From Sphingobacterium spiritivorum (GTDB taxonomy: Bacteria > Bacteroidota > Bacteroidia > Sphingobacteriales > Sphingobacteriaceae), in assembly GCF_016725325.1 (NCBI RefSeq), contig NZ_CP068083.1:4712001-4776000 (forward strand): a stretch of DNA of 64,000 bases. Direction: 5' to 3'. The position numbers and the translations under genes are program-made. The notes under the pieces are model-generated. The model saw nothing but the letters and a program-made list of their open reading frames with translations, did not search any database and was not told the DNA's origin. Shown here piece by piece: positions 52,064 through 60,823 of this stretch; position 1 is the stretch's first letter; each line of letters starts with the position of its first letter.

Positions 52064-54982
52064 TTATTTGATTAATGCATCGTATAAGATCTCTACCGGA
52101 TGATAGGATTTTCTTGCTGTACCATCTTTGATCTGATGCCTGCATGAAGTACCTGCTGCTGCAATGAGAGTAGATGCATCTGTTTTACGCACTTCCGGCA
52201 GCAATACCAATTCCCCGACCTGCATAGAAACTTCGTAATGCTCCTTTTCGTAACCAAATGAACCAGCCATTCCACAGCATCCGGATGGGATCACTTCTAC
52301 CTCATAGTTTTGCGGGAAAGAAAGCAAGGTTTCAGTAGCTTTTACAAGCTTAAATGCTTTCTGATAACAATGTCCATGCAATTTTATCTTTTTGGACGCT
52401 GCTGTAAACTGTTCTTTATGAATACGTCCTGCCTCAATCTCCCGAACCAGAAATTCATCAATCATAAGGGCATTTTTTCCCAATTCATGAGCTGCAGGTC
52501 TTAGTTCAACATCCACCAGGGAAGGATACTCATCCCTAAAGGTGATTATACCGGATGGTTCTACACCTAGCAAAGGGGTAGCTTCAGAGATAATATCTTT
52601 GAGCAGGGAGACATTCCGGTTTGCCAGTACTTTTGCATCTTTTACAAATCCTTTAGACAGATAGGTACGGCCGCTCTCTACATGCTTGGGAACGATTACT
52701 TCATAACCTAATGCAACCAGCAGTTTGTAGGCTGTTTTCCCTATTTCCACATCATTGTATTCTGTAAACTCGTCACTGAAAAGATATACTTTTCTTTTAG
52801 AACTGCTGCTGTAAGATTGCTTTTTCACCCAGGAACTCAATGTCGTACCTCCTACTGTAGGAAGTGATCGTTGAGGTGCAAAACCGACAACACGCTTTAC
52901 TATCCCTGAAAGTAAATCACTTTTGACTACCAGATTATACAATGGTGCCACCGCTACCCCCAGTTGCTGGGATTTGGTGAAATTCGCAATCAGCTTTGTA
53001 CGGAAAGAGGAACCGTTTGCATCATAATAATGCTGCAGAAACTCTGCTTTCATTTTTGCAACATCTACGCTAGAAGGGCATTCTGTCTTACATCCTTTAC
53101 AGCTCAGACAAAGATCCATAACTTCCTTGAGCTCTTCGTGGTCAAACCGGTTGGTTTGCGTAGAATTCGTAAGAAATTGCCGCAATACATTTGCACGTGC
53201 ACGTGTCGTATCCTTTTCTCTTCGTGTCGCCATAAAAGAAGGACACATGGTACCTCCGGTAATCTCTGTTTTACGACAGTCTCCGGAACCCGAACATTTC
53301 TCAGCCAGTCTCAGTATGCTTTCGTCTTTACTAAAATCAAAGTATGTCTTGATCTCGGTACGGTTATCATTATTATCATAGCGAAGATGCGTATCCATAG
53401 GCGGTGTATTGACAATTTTATTTGCATTGAAAATACCTCTGGGGTCAAATATCTGCTTGACCTGCTCTAATAAAGCATAAACTTCCTCACCTAAAACTTT
53501 ACCTATGAATTCTCCTCTCAGCCGTCCGTCACCATGTTCCCCACTTAGCGAACCGTTATATTTAAGTATCAGATCACTGGTACGTTCCAGTATCCTTCTG
53601 AATGTTTTCTTTCCTTCTGCAGTCTTCAGATTGACAAATGGTTCTATGTGTAATTCTCCTGCTCCGGCATGTGCATAGTAGGAAGCGTGGACCGCTTCTT
53701 CCTCTAATAACTTCTGAATATCCGTCACATATGCAGGCAAATCTTCCGGTGATACGGCACAATCTTCGATCAGATTGACAGGCTGACTATCTCCAGGCAG
53801 GTTACGGATCAGTCCCAGTCCGGCTTTGCGAACATCCCAAACCAGATCTGTCTGTGGTCCTGTCACATATGGATAAGCATATCCCAATCCTTTTGAAATC
53901 AGTTCTTCTTTAAGCGACAAAGCTTTTTGTGCTACTTCTTCGGCTGTATCTCCCCTGAACTCTACAATTAATAAAGCCTGCGGATCTCCTTCGATAAAGA
54001 AGCGATTGTGCTGATAGGTCGGATGGCCGACTGTAAAATCCATGATATACTTATCTACCAGCTCGGATGCTTCAGGGTGGTGTGAAAGTGCGACTACGTT
54101 ACCATGCATACATTCCACCATATCTTCAAAATGTACACATAACAATCCCAATTCAGGGGGAGGCAGTGGCATAAGATTCAACTTTGCTTCTGTAACGACT
54201 GCCAGTGTACCTTCAGATCCGGCCAGCAGCTTACACATATTAAAGGGTTGGCTTTTATCCGAAAGCATATCAAGCGCATAACCTGTATTACGCCTGGTCA
54301 ATGATCTTTTAGGATATCCTTTATCAATGGCCTGCAGGTTCTTTTCATCTGTAAGAATATCATTTATCCGTCTGTATATTTCCCCTTCCCGATCTTTTTG
54401 AATCAACTTTTTAAAATAGTTCCCTTCATCCAGCGATTCGAATGTCACTTCTGACTGATCATCCAGAATCACCTTTGCAGACAACAGGTTTTGTCGTGTA
54501 TCTCCCCATACTATAGAATGAAGTCCGCTTGAATTGTTTCCTATCATTCCCCCTACCATCGCTCTGCTGGCCGTGGAAGTTTCCGGGCCGAACATTAATC
54601 CGAATGGTTTCAGGTATGCATTCAGGTCATCCCGGATCACGCCCGGCTCCACCCTCACCCATTTCTCTTCGGTATTCAATTCGAGGATGCGTGTAAAGTG
54701 CTTAGACATATCAACGACAATTCCTTTGCCCACCACTTGTCCTGCCAAAGAAGTACCTGCAGTTCTCGGAATAAGTGTGATGGCCATGGCAGTAGCATAA
54801 CTCATAAGCAAGTGCAGATCATGCACATTCTTCGGAATCGCTACAGCCAGCGGCAACTCCTGATAAACAGATGCATCTGTAGCATAAGCTATACGAATAG
54901 TCCGGTGCTGTGCAGTATCATTATAATAAAGGTCTCCGTTAAGAAGATCACTCAAATGGTCTAGTGATTGTATACTTTCCAC
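52064..54982 (-). CDS. FAD-linked oxidase/Fe-S fusion, D-2-hydroxyacid dehydrogenase type
   Basis: The product is 972 residues from a GTG start at 54982. A PCMH-type FAD domain (about 20-270; PRTAGTSLAGQVVGKGIVVD, FGPETSTASRAMVGGMIGNNS) and the FAD oxidase C-terminal domain (to about 530; SGEHGDGRLRG) are followed by an Fe-S region with CSGSGDCRK ... MCPS and CLSCKGCKTECPSSVD, then CCG-type Cys motifs ending PSGCCGMAGSFG. This fuses what GlcD and GlcF do separately, as in YdiJ-like enzymes. Likely substrates are D-lactate or D-2-hydroxyglutarate. Confidence 0.9.
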   Translation of the reverse strand: MESIQSLDHLSDLLNGDLYYNDTAQHRTIRIAYATDASVYQELPLAVAIPKNVHDLHLLMSYATAMAITLIPRTAGTSLAGQVVGKGIVVDMSKHFTRILELNTEEKWVRVEPGVIRDDLNAYLKPFGLMFGPETSTASRAMVGGMIGNNSSGLHSIVWGDTRQNLLSAKVILDDQSEVTFESLDEGNYFKKLIQKDREGEIYRRINDILTDEKNLQAIDKGYPKRSLTRRNTGYALDMLSDKSQPFNMCKLLAGSEGTLAVVTEAKLNLMPLPPPELGLLCVHFEDMVECMHGNVVALSHHPEASELVDKYIMDFTVGHPTYQHNRFFIEGDPQALLIVEFRGDTAEEVAQKALSLKEELISKGLGYAYPYVTGPQTDLVWDVRKAGLGLIRNLPGDSQPVNLIEDCAVSPEDLPAYVTDIQKLLEEEAVHASYYAHAGAGELHIEPFVNLKTAEGKKTFRRILERTSDLILKYNGSLSGEHGDGRLRGEFIGKVLGEEVYALLEQVKQIFDPRGIFNANKIVNTPPMDTHLRYDNNDNRTEIKTYFDFSKDESILRLAEKCSGSGDCRKTEITGGTMCPSFMATRREKDTTRARANVLRQFLTNSTQTNRFDHEELKEVMDLCLSCKGCKTECPSSVDVAKMKAEFLQHYYDANGSSFRTKLIANFTKSQQLGVAVAPLYNLVVKSDLLSGIVKRVVGFAPQRSLPTVGGTTLSSWVKKQSYSSSSKRKVYLFSDEFTEYNDVEIGKTAYKLLVALGYEVIVPKHVESGRTYLSKGFVKDAKVLANRNVSLLKDIISEATPLLGVEPSGIITFRDEYPSLVDVELRPAAHELGKNALMIDEFLVREIEAGRIHKEQFTAASKKIKLHGHCYQKAFKLVKATETLLSFPQNYEVEVIPSGCCGMAGSFGYEKEHYEVSMQVGELVLLPEVRKTDASTLIAAAGTSCRHQIKDGTARKSYHPVEILYDALIK

Positions 54983-55009
54983 GTTTAATAAATTAAAAAA
55001 GGTAGCTCA

Positions 55010-55017
55010 CAAAGCTA
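55010..55017 (-). promoter_or_regulatory. -7 element of the FAD/Fe-S dehydrogenase gene
   Basis: On the minus strand this reads TAGCTTTG, an exact TAnnTTTG match 27 bases before the GTG start. It lies inside a small inverted repeat (GTAGCT ... AGCTAC, 55002-55018), which could be an operator. Confidence 0.5.
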
Positions 55018-55151
55018 CTAACAAAAGTTCTAAAGTGTAAGACTTAAAGATAATGCTAATTTATGCGTAATTTTTCCTAACTAAAACTAAAAAACGCAAA
55101 AACTTGCATAATAAACATAAAATTATTCATATTCCTCCTTTAAATACATTT

Positions 55152-55159
55152 TATATTTG
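55152..55159 (+). promoter_or_regulatory. -7 element before the FUSC gene
   Basis: TATATTTG is an exact TAnnTTTG match 36 bases before the ATG at 55196. Confidence 0.45.
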
Positions 55160-55195
55160 TGCCGTAGGATACGCACTGATACCTTTGAATAGAAT

Positions 55196-55726
55196 ATGAA
55201 AGAAAAACTACTACGTTACAGCTTAGGTTCAGATCTTATCATATATGCTCTCCGCTGTTTGATAGGATTTGGAATAGGATACTATATCTACTGGAAATTC
55301 CCTGAAAAAGAACTTTACTGGATGTTGATTTCTGTTGTACTGGTTATTTCTCCTGAGGAGAAGGATGCCAAAAAGCTGGCTATTGAGCGGTTTAAATCTA
55401 ATTTTATCGGATCCGTTATCGGTTTATTTTGTTATTTCATTCCTGTACATCAGGTTTTCATGATGCTGACAGGTATTCTTCTGTCTATTATTGTCTGCAG
55501 GCTCTTCAATATTCTTAATGTGGCCAGAACCTCTATGGTAGCACTGATCATCGTACTTGTACATGAACAGCAACAACATAGTTACTTCAGCGCCTTTGAA
55601 CGGTTTTTATCCGTAGGAATGGGCTGTTTTATTGGTTTAATGGTCACTTTAGTGACTTCTTACTTTATTAACAAGCTTCGGCGTAAACTTAATCTTGTCC
55701 GGGAAACAGACATAAATACCGATTGA
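55196..55726 (+). CDS. FUSC-family small membrane protein
   Basis: The product is 176 residues with about five membrane helices in the first 155 residues and a basic C-terminus. The pattern LRCLIGFGIGYYIYWKFPEKELYW ... VVLVISPEEKDAKKLAIERFKSNFIGSVIG (outlined) matches the FUSC/aromatic-acid-exporter type membrane half. Full FUSC exporters have a cytoplasmic domain and about 650 residues; this is the minimal form. Substrate unknown. The CocE hydrolase gene follows after 52 bases. Confidence 0.8.
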   Translation: MKEKLLRYSLGSDLIIYALRCLIGFGIGYYIYWKFPEKELYWMLISVVLVISPEEKDAKKLAIERFKSNFIGSVIGLFCYFIPVHQVFMMLTGILLSIIVCRLFNILNVARTSMVALIIVLVHEQQQHSYFSAFERFLSVGMGCFIGLMVTLVTSYFINKLRRKLNLVRETDINTD

Positions 55727-55778
55727 TTTTTGATATTTTTACGATTCTTCCTACTTTTAATCTCATAATCTATTCCTT

Positions 55779-57644
55779 ATGAAATTAAAAGCGACTTTTT
55801 TATTTTCTTTTATTGCCCTTTATATTCATGTAATCGCTCAGGATATATTGACAGACTCGGCTTATGTACGTGAGCATTATACCAAGATTGAGCAGCTTAT
55901 ACCGATGCGGGACGGGGTAAAATTGTTTACGGCCATCTATATTCCTAAAGATACAAATAACAAATATCCCTTCCTGATAAACAGAACACCGTATACCGTT
56001 TCTCCATACGGAGCAGATCAGTATAAAAAAACACTTGGCAATTTTCCAGCTATGATGCGCAAGGGATATATATTTGTCTATCAGGATGTCAGGGGTAAAT
56101 GGATGAGTGAAGGAACTTTTGAAGACGTCAGACCACAGCAAAGTAAATATACGTCCAAGAAAGACATCGATGAGAGTACAGATACCTACGACACTATTGA
56201 CTGGCTGGTCAAAAACATTAAAAATAATAATGGGAAGGCAGGAGTATATGGTATTTCCTATCCTGGATTCTACTCTACAGCTTCACTTGTGAATGCACAT
56301 CCTGCACTGAAAGCTGTTTCGCCTCAGGCGCCTGTGACAGATTGGTATATCGGAGATGACTTTCATCACGGCGGCGCTTTATTCCTGATGGATGCCTTCC
56401 GCTTTATGTCTACTTTTGGCGTACCTCGCCCACATCCGATTACTCCGGACAAAGGGCCTAAGGGATTTGAATTTCCAATCAAAGATCAATACCGGTTTTA
56501 TCTGAACGCAGGAACTGTCAAGAATCTGAAAAATAAGTATTTTGCCGATAGCATCAAATTCTGGAATGATCTGTTTGCACATCCGGATTATGATCAGTTC
56601 TGGAAGAGCAGACTGATTACCCCTCACCTTACTAATGTGCAGCCTGCTGTAATGGTCGTAGGCGGTTTTTTTGATGCAGAGGATGCTTACGGAGCATTCA
56701 AAACATACCAATCTATAGAGCAGCAAAACAAAAAGAATAACAATATACTGGTCATGGGCCCCTGGTTTCACGGCGGCTGGGTCAGAGGTGATGGCAGTTC
56801 CTTTGGAGATATTCAATTTGATCAAAAGACCAGTATCCATTATCAGGAAGAACTGGAACTGCCATTTTTCGAATACTATTTAAAGGGTCAGGGAAATTTC
56901 AATGCAGCTGAAGCCAACATCTTCCTTTCGGGCAGTAATGAATGGAAAAAATTTAATTCATGGCCTCCTAAAGAAACACAGCAAAGAAATCTCTATCTGC
57001 ATCCAAATGGAAAATTATCCTTTGATAAAGTACAACGTACAGATAGCTGGGACGAATATGTAAGTGATCCGAATAATCCGGTTCCCTTTCAGGCGGGTGT
57101 ATGGGATAGCCGTTCACGGGAATATATGGTGGATGATCAGCGATTTGCCTCTACCCGACCGGATGTCATGACCTATCAGACGGATGCCCTTTCTGAAGAT
57201 ATGACGTTGACCGGACCGGTAATCGCTAATCTGGTTGTATCCACTACCGGAACTGATGCCGATTATGTGGTAAAACTGATTGACGTCTATCCGGAGGATA
57301 GTCCGAATAATAAAAATACGATGATGGCCGGTTATCAGATGCTGGTCAGAGGAGAGATACTGAGAGGTAAATACCGCAATGACTTCTCTAAACCGGAAGC
57401 TTTCGTTCCGGAACAGATCACAAAAGTCAATTATACGTTGCCGGATGTTGGCCATACATTCAAAAAAGGACACCGTATCATGATACAGATCCAAAATTCA
57501 TGGTTCCCTTTAGCAGATAGAAACCCACAGAAATTTATGAATATCTATGAGGCCGAACCTCAGGATTTTCAGAAGGCTACACAACGTATTTTTCATGATG
57601 TACATAACAGTTCGTATATCACATTACCGGTGCTGAATAATTGA
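55779..57644 (+). CDS. Secreted CocE/NonD-family acyl hydrolase (S15 peptidase-like)
   Basis: The product is 621 residues with a signal peptide ending HVIAQ. The start of the S15 fold is IPMRDGVKLFTAIYIPKD; VYQDVRGKWMSEG is typical. The nucleophile is Ser160 in GVYGISYPGFYS. The C-terminal jelly-roll domain (about 400-621) carries GHRIMIQIQNSWFP. Family members are glutaryl-7-ACA acylases, cocaine esterases and X-Pro dipeptidyl peptidases. The exact substrate is unknown, but an extracytoplasmic ester or amide hydrolase is likely. Confidence 0.93.
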   Translation: MKLKATFLFSFIALYIHVIAQDILTDSAYVREHYTKIEQLIPMRDGVKLFTAIYIPKDTNNKYPFLINRTPYTVSPYGADQYKKTLGNFPAMMRKGYIFVYQDVRGKWMSEGTFEDVRPQQSKYTSKKDIDESTDTYDTIDWLVKNIKNNNGKAGVYGISYPGFYSTASLVNAHPALKAVSPQAPVTDWYIGDDFHHGGALFLMDAFRFMSTFGVPRPHPITPDKGPKGFEFPIKDQYRFYLNAGTVKNLKNKYFADSIKFWNDLFAHPDYDQFWKSRLITPHLTNVQPAVMVVGGFFDAEDAYGAFKTYQSIEQQNKKNNNILVMGPWFHGGWVRGDGSSFGDIQFDQKTSIHYQEELELPFFEYYLKGQGNFNAAEANIFLSGSNEWKKFNSWPPKETQQRNLYLHPNGKLSFDKVQRTDSWDEYVSDPNNPVPFQAGVWDSRSREYMVDDQRFASTRPDVMTYQTDALSEDMTLTGPVIANLVVSTTGTDADYVVKLIDVYPEDSPNNKNTMMAGYQMLVRGEILRGKYRNDFSKPEAFVPEQITKVNYTLPDVGHTFKKGHRIMIQIQNSWFPLADRNPQKFMNIYEAEPQDFQKATQRIFHDVHNSSYITLPVLNN

Positions 57645-57793
57645 CGGCACCGGCATCTGCATATACAGAATTAAAAATGAACCTATTAGCTATTTAAGAG
57701 CTATTTAAATCAGTATTAAAACCAAACCAACTCCGCATAATATTCTTAACATAATTTTAATGTCAGAATTTTATTCATAATTACATACAATAT

Positions 57794-57824
57794 TTTGAAT
57801 ATTATTCAATAATACTTACCTTTG
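57794..57824 (+). promoter_or_regulatory. Consensus promoter giving a probably leaderless Lrp mRNA
   Basis: TTTG (57794-57797), exactly 19 bases, then TACCTTTG (57817-57824). The -7 element ends seven bases before the ATG at 57832, so transcription should begin about four bases before the start codon, leaving no room for a ribosome-binding site. Confidence 0.8.
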
Positions 57825-57831
57825 CACCAGA

Positions 57832-58305
57832 ATGGCAAAAGTAGAATATAATTTAGATCAGATTGACCTTCAGATCCTGCGTATTATGCAGGACAATGCA
57901 CGTACAAACAATGCAGATATTGCGCGAGAACTGGGCATGGCTCCTTCCGCGATTCTGGAACGTGTAAAGAAGCTGGAACAAAAGAATATTATCTTACAAT
58001 ACAATGCTAAGATCAATCCCGCTGCTGTAGATCAAAAATTGTTGTCTTTTATCTTTATCAAGGCAAATGACATTATCGGTGAACAAGGTGTAGGCATATT
58101 ACTTGCTGAAATACCTGAAGTACAGGAAGTACATGATATCGCCGGAGATGACGGATACCTGATTAAGGTAAGAACAAATGACTCTTCTGGTCTTGTCGAT
58201 TTAATGCGTAATACTTTTTCGAAGATCGACGGAATTATTTCTACCCGCACTACGATCGTTTTACAAACGGTCAAAGAAGAACAAAAAGTGGTTATTCCTG
58301 AATAA
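57832..58305 (+). CDS. Lrp/AsnC-family transcriptional regulator
   Basis: The product is 157 residues. The N-terminal helix-turn-helix is NLDQIDLQILRIMQDNARTNNADIARELGMAPSAILERVKKLE (quoted in outline, about 6-48). The RAM ligand-binding domain follows (about 70-150, with EVQEVHDIAGDDGYLIKV). Lrp/AsnC proteins sense amino acids. It precedes an EamA exporter gene by 27 bases, an arrangement typical of amino-acid-export regulation. The promoter geometry implies a leaderless message. Confidence 0.94.
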   Translation: MAKVEYNLDQIDLQILRIMQDNARTNNADIARELGMAPSAILERVKKLEQKNIILQYNAKINPAAVDQKLLSFIFIKANDIIGEQGVGILLAEIPEVQEVHDIAGDDGYLIKVRTNDSSGLVDLMRNTFSKIDGIISTRTTIVLQTVKEEQKVVIPE

Positions 58306-58332
58306 CAGGAGTAAATAAAGGAGGTATTTATC

Positions 58333-59427
58333 ATGCAGGCAAATGCAACATTAAAAAAATCAAACCATGGCGCGATGGTCATCGCAGCTTATGCAGTCGT
58401 GTATATTGTATGGGGATCTACGTTTTTCTTCATTGAAAAGGCGCTTCATAGCTTCCCTCCGTTTGTATTAGGATCATTACGTTTTATAACAGCCAGTGTT
58501 ATTTTAATGAGCTACTGCAAAATCAAGGGGTACAAACTCTTTCAAAAGAAAGCTGTACGTGACGCATTGGTTGTCGGATTTTTACTCTTATTTATTGATA
58601 TGGCTGCTGTTATCTGGGCAGAACAGCATATATCCAGTGGAATAGTAGCCATTATGTCTGCTGCTGCAGCTATATGGTTTGTACTATTGGACAAATCCAA
58701 ATGGAAAGAAAATTTTACCAGTGTTCCTACTATTGTAGGTCTTTTTCTGGGATTTCTGGGTGTGGTCATGTTATTTGGTGAACAATTGATGATTTCCGAT
58801 GGTTCTTCTCAAAAAACAGTCCGCGTACTGGCTATGATTGCGATGGTAGTAGGATCGATATCCTGGACCGTAGGTTCATTATACTCTAAGTACAGTGTAA
58901 AAAAGGAAAACAAATCTGCCGATCAGCCATCAGATCAGAAAGAAGATCTTCATGTCATGGTCAAGACAGCATGGCAAATGGTGATTGCCGGGGTAATGTT
59001 TACGATCGTAGGATTGAGCAATGGCGAATATGCGGGCTTTGATTACACTACTGTAACTACCGCCAACTGGTGGGCATTAGCGTATCTGATTGTATTCGGA
59101 TCTATTCTGGCATTCAGCTCATACATCTGGTTACTGCAGGTCAGACCGGCTACTGAAGTGAGTACGTATGCTTATGTCAATCCTATCGTAGCTGTAATCC
59201 TTACCTACTTTTTCTCTGATCATGTGGTGACCAGTCTGCAGATTTCTGGATTAGTTGTCGTACTGATCAGTGTATTATTGATGAACTGGAATCTGTATAA
59301 AGATAATACTACAGTAGTAGCAATACGTAACAAAGGTTTTAGAAGAAAATCTGTCATTGCTCCTAAAGAGAGCATTCGTATACAGGATGTAGAATCTGAC
59401 AAAAGAACTTCAGAAGCAATTCTTTAG
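58333..59427 (+). CDS. EamA-family (DMT) exporter
   Basis: The product is 364 residues with ten membrane helices in two EamA repeats: the first contains VYIVWGSTFFFIEKAL and RFITASVILM, the second LQVRPATEVSTYAYVNPIVAVILTYFF in part. A charged loop (about 195-212) separates them and a basic cytoplasmic tail follows. This YedA-like class exports amino acids or metabolites. It is cotranscribed with the Lrp/AsnC gene, which probably controls it in response to its substrate (inference). Confidence 0.92.
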   Translation: MQANATLKKSNHGAMVIAAYAVVYIVWGSTFFFIEKALHSFPPFVLGSLRFITASVILMSYCKIKGYKLFQKKAVRDALVVGFLLLFIDMAAVIWAEQHISSGIVAIMSAAAAIWFVLLDKSKWKENFTSVPTIVGLFLGFLGVVMLFGEQLMISDGSSQKTVRVLAMIAMVVGSISWTVGSLYSKYSVKKENKSADQPSDQKEDLHVMVKTAWQMVIAGVMFTIVGLSNGEYAGFDYTTVTTANWWALAYLIVFGSILAFSSYIWLLQVRPATEVSTYAYVNPIVAVILTYFFSDHVVTSLQISGLVVVLISVLLMNWNLYKDNTTVVAIRNKGFRRKSVIAPKESIRIQDVESDKRTSEAIL

Positions 59428-59458
59428 ATATAAAATAAGTGATGTTATTTTATAGTAT

Positions 59459-59498
59459 AACAACAAAGCCATTGCAGATTTGCAATGGCTTTGTTGTT
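59459..59498. terminator. Bidirectional terminator between exporter and DUF2892 genes
   Basis: A perfect 18-base stem (59459-59476 with 59481-59498) with a four-base loop, the strongest hairpin in the window. Confidence 0.92.
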
Positions 59499-59536
59499 TA
59501 TAGCGCTTGCGGATCTCTCTCCGGATCCTGACGGTA

Positions 59537-59836
59537 TTATTTCACAAAATAGCGATGCTCTATTACAGTGACATCCTGTTCACCTGTAGCTTTTGCTATC
59601 GTATCTTTCACTACACATTTACCGGTTACTCCTCTCCAAACCAGAGCTCCGCCCAAGGTCAATGTAGAAAATCCGGTCAACGGGCTTTTGAAAATATTAC
59701 GAATACCGATACCAAGAATAAACCCTCCTGCTACTACAGACAGAACACGCTCTGAATTGCCGACATTTCCATCAACACAACCTGTGTCCAGTTTATCCTT
59801 GACTTTTTCTAAAGCTAAATTCAATATATTGCTCAT
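59537..59836 (-). CDS. DUF2892-type membrane protein
   Basis: The product is 99 residues. The segment NVGNSERVLSVVAGGFILGIGI followed by a second hydrophobic stretch (LTLGGALVWRGVTGKC) is the DUF2892 (YgaP-like inner-membrane) pattern: a glycine-rich helical hairpin. The N- and C-termini are polar, the C-terminus ending VIEHRYFVK. Function unknown. It is monocistronic. Confidence 0.8.
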   Translation of the reverse strand: MSNILNLALEKVKDKLDTGCVDGNVGNSERVLSVVAGGFILGIGIRNIFKSPLTGFSTLTLGGALVWRGVTGKCVVKDTIAKATGEQDVTVIEHRYFVK

Positions 59837-59977
59837 AATTTGCTCCTTTATTATAACTTTATAACAAATAGTCTTATTTTATGTTTTGAGGAAAATCCTA
59901 AAATTTAGTTAAATTTTTCAAGCCATACCGCTTAGGACTTTAAGGGTCCTGACGATCAGTATACAACAGAACACTTT

Positions 59978-60823
59978 ATGCAGGTAAAAAAACATTCGGG
60001 AGAGTTAGTTCCCTTCGAACCAAATAGTCTAAAACAATCTCTCTCCAGATCAGGTGCAAGTGACCAGGATGTAGAAAACGTATTTCAATTTATTCAGCAA
60101 AATCTTTATGATGGCATATCCACTAAAGAATTATATAAACTTGCTTTTGATCTACTCAAAAATCAAAGAGATTCTTATGCTGCACGATATAGTCTCAAAA
60201 AGGCATTGCGTGAATTAGGTCCTGAAGGTTTTTATTTTGAAAAATGGATCGCCCGTCTCTTTGCAGATGAAGGATACAAAAGTATTAACGGTCAGACAGT
60301 ACAGGGACATGCTGTGACACATGAAATAGATGTAGTAGCGCTCAAAGGAGATAAAATGCTGGCTGTAGAATGCAAATTCAGAAATGATATTGAAGCCAAA
60401 ATTTCGGTCACTACACCTATGTATTTTATGTCAAGAGTCAAAGATATCAGTAATCTTCCTTTTAGTTTCTTTGGCGGTGAATATACTTTTACTGAAGGAT
60501 GGCTTGTCACAAATGCATATTTCACATCAGATTCTACGGATTTCGGAGAATATTACAAGATGAATCTGCTTTCCTGGAATTATCCTAAGAACAGCAGTAT
60601 CAAAGTACGTGTAGATGACAACGGACTGTATCCGGTGACCTGTCTAACCTGTCTGAGCGACAGTGAAAAAGGGATGTTACTCAAAAATCAATGTATACTG
60701 GTCAAAGAATTACTTGATAATCCCAGTATTCTGCAAAGTATACATGTAAATCCTGAAAAAGCTAAAAAAATCCTGAAAGAAGCAAACGAACTTGTGAACA
60801 GTCCGGTGGAAACGGAGCATTAA
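59978..60823 (+). CDS. ATP-cone/PD-(D/E)XK restriction-endonuclease-like fusion
   Basis: The product is 281 residues. Residues 1-85 form an ATP-cone (VKKHSGELVPFEPNSLKQSL ... ARYSLKKALRELGPEGF), the nucleotide-sensing module of ribonucleotide reductases and NrdR. About 86-205 is an Mrr-like nuclease fold: E88 (FEKW), D118 (HEIDVVAL) and E131-x-K133 (AVECKF) give a complete PD-(D/E)XK active site. About 225-281 is helical. The stop overlaps the LOG gene start (TAATG, 60821-60825). It is likely a nucleotide-responsive DNase (inference). Confidence 0.85.
   Translation: MQVKKHSGELVPFEPNSLKQSLSRSGASDQDVENVFQFIQQNLYDGISTKELYKLAFDLLKNQRDSYAARYSLKKALRELGPEGFYFEKWIARLFADEGYKSINGQTVQGHAVTHEIDVVALKGDKMLAVECKFRNDIEAKISVTTPMYFMSRVKDISNLPFSFFGGEYTFTEGWLVTNAYFTSDSTDFGEYYKMNLLSWNYPKNSSIKVRVDDNGLYPVTCLTCLSDSEKGMLLKNQCILVKELLDNPSILQSIHVNPEKAKKILKEANELVNSPVETEH

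Noticed and set aside
52964..53470. A 168-codon plus-strand frame opposite the FAD/Fe-S dehydrogenase
   Set aside because: Antisense to the coding strand of the iron-sulphur region; rich in Cys and Arg only because it complements that sequence.
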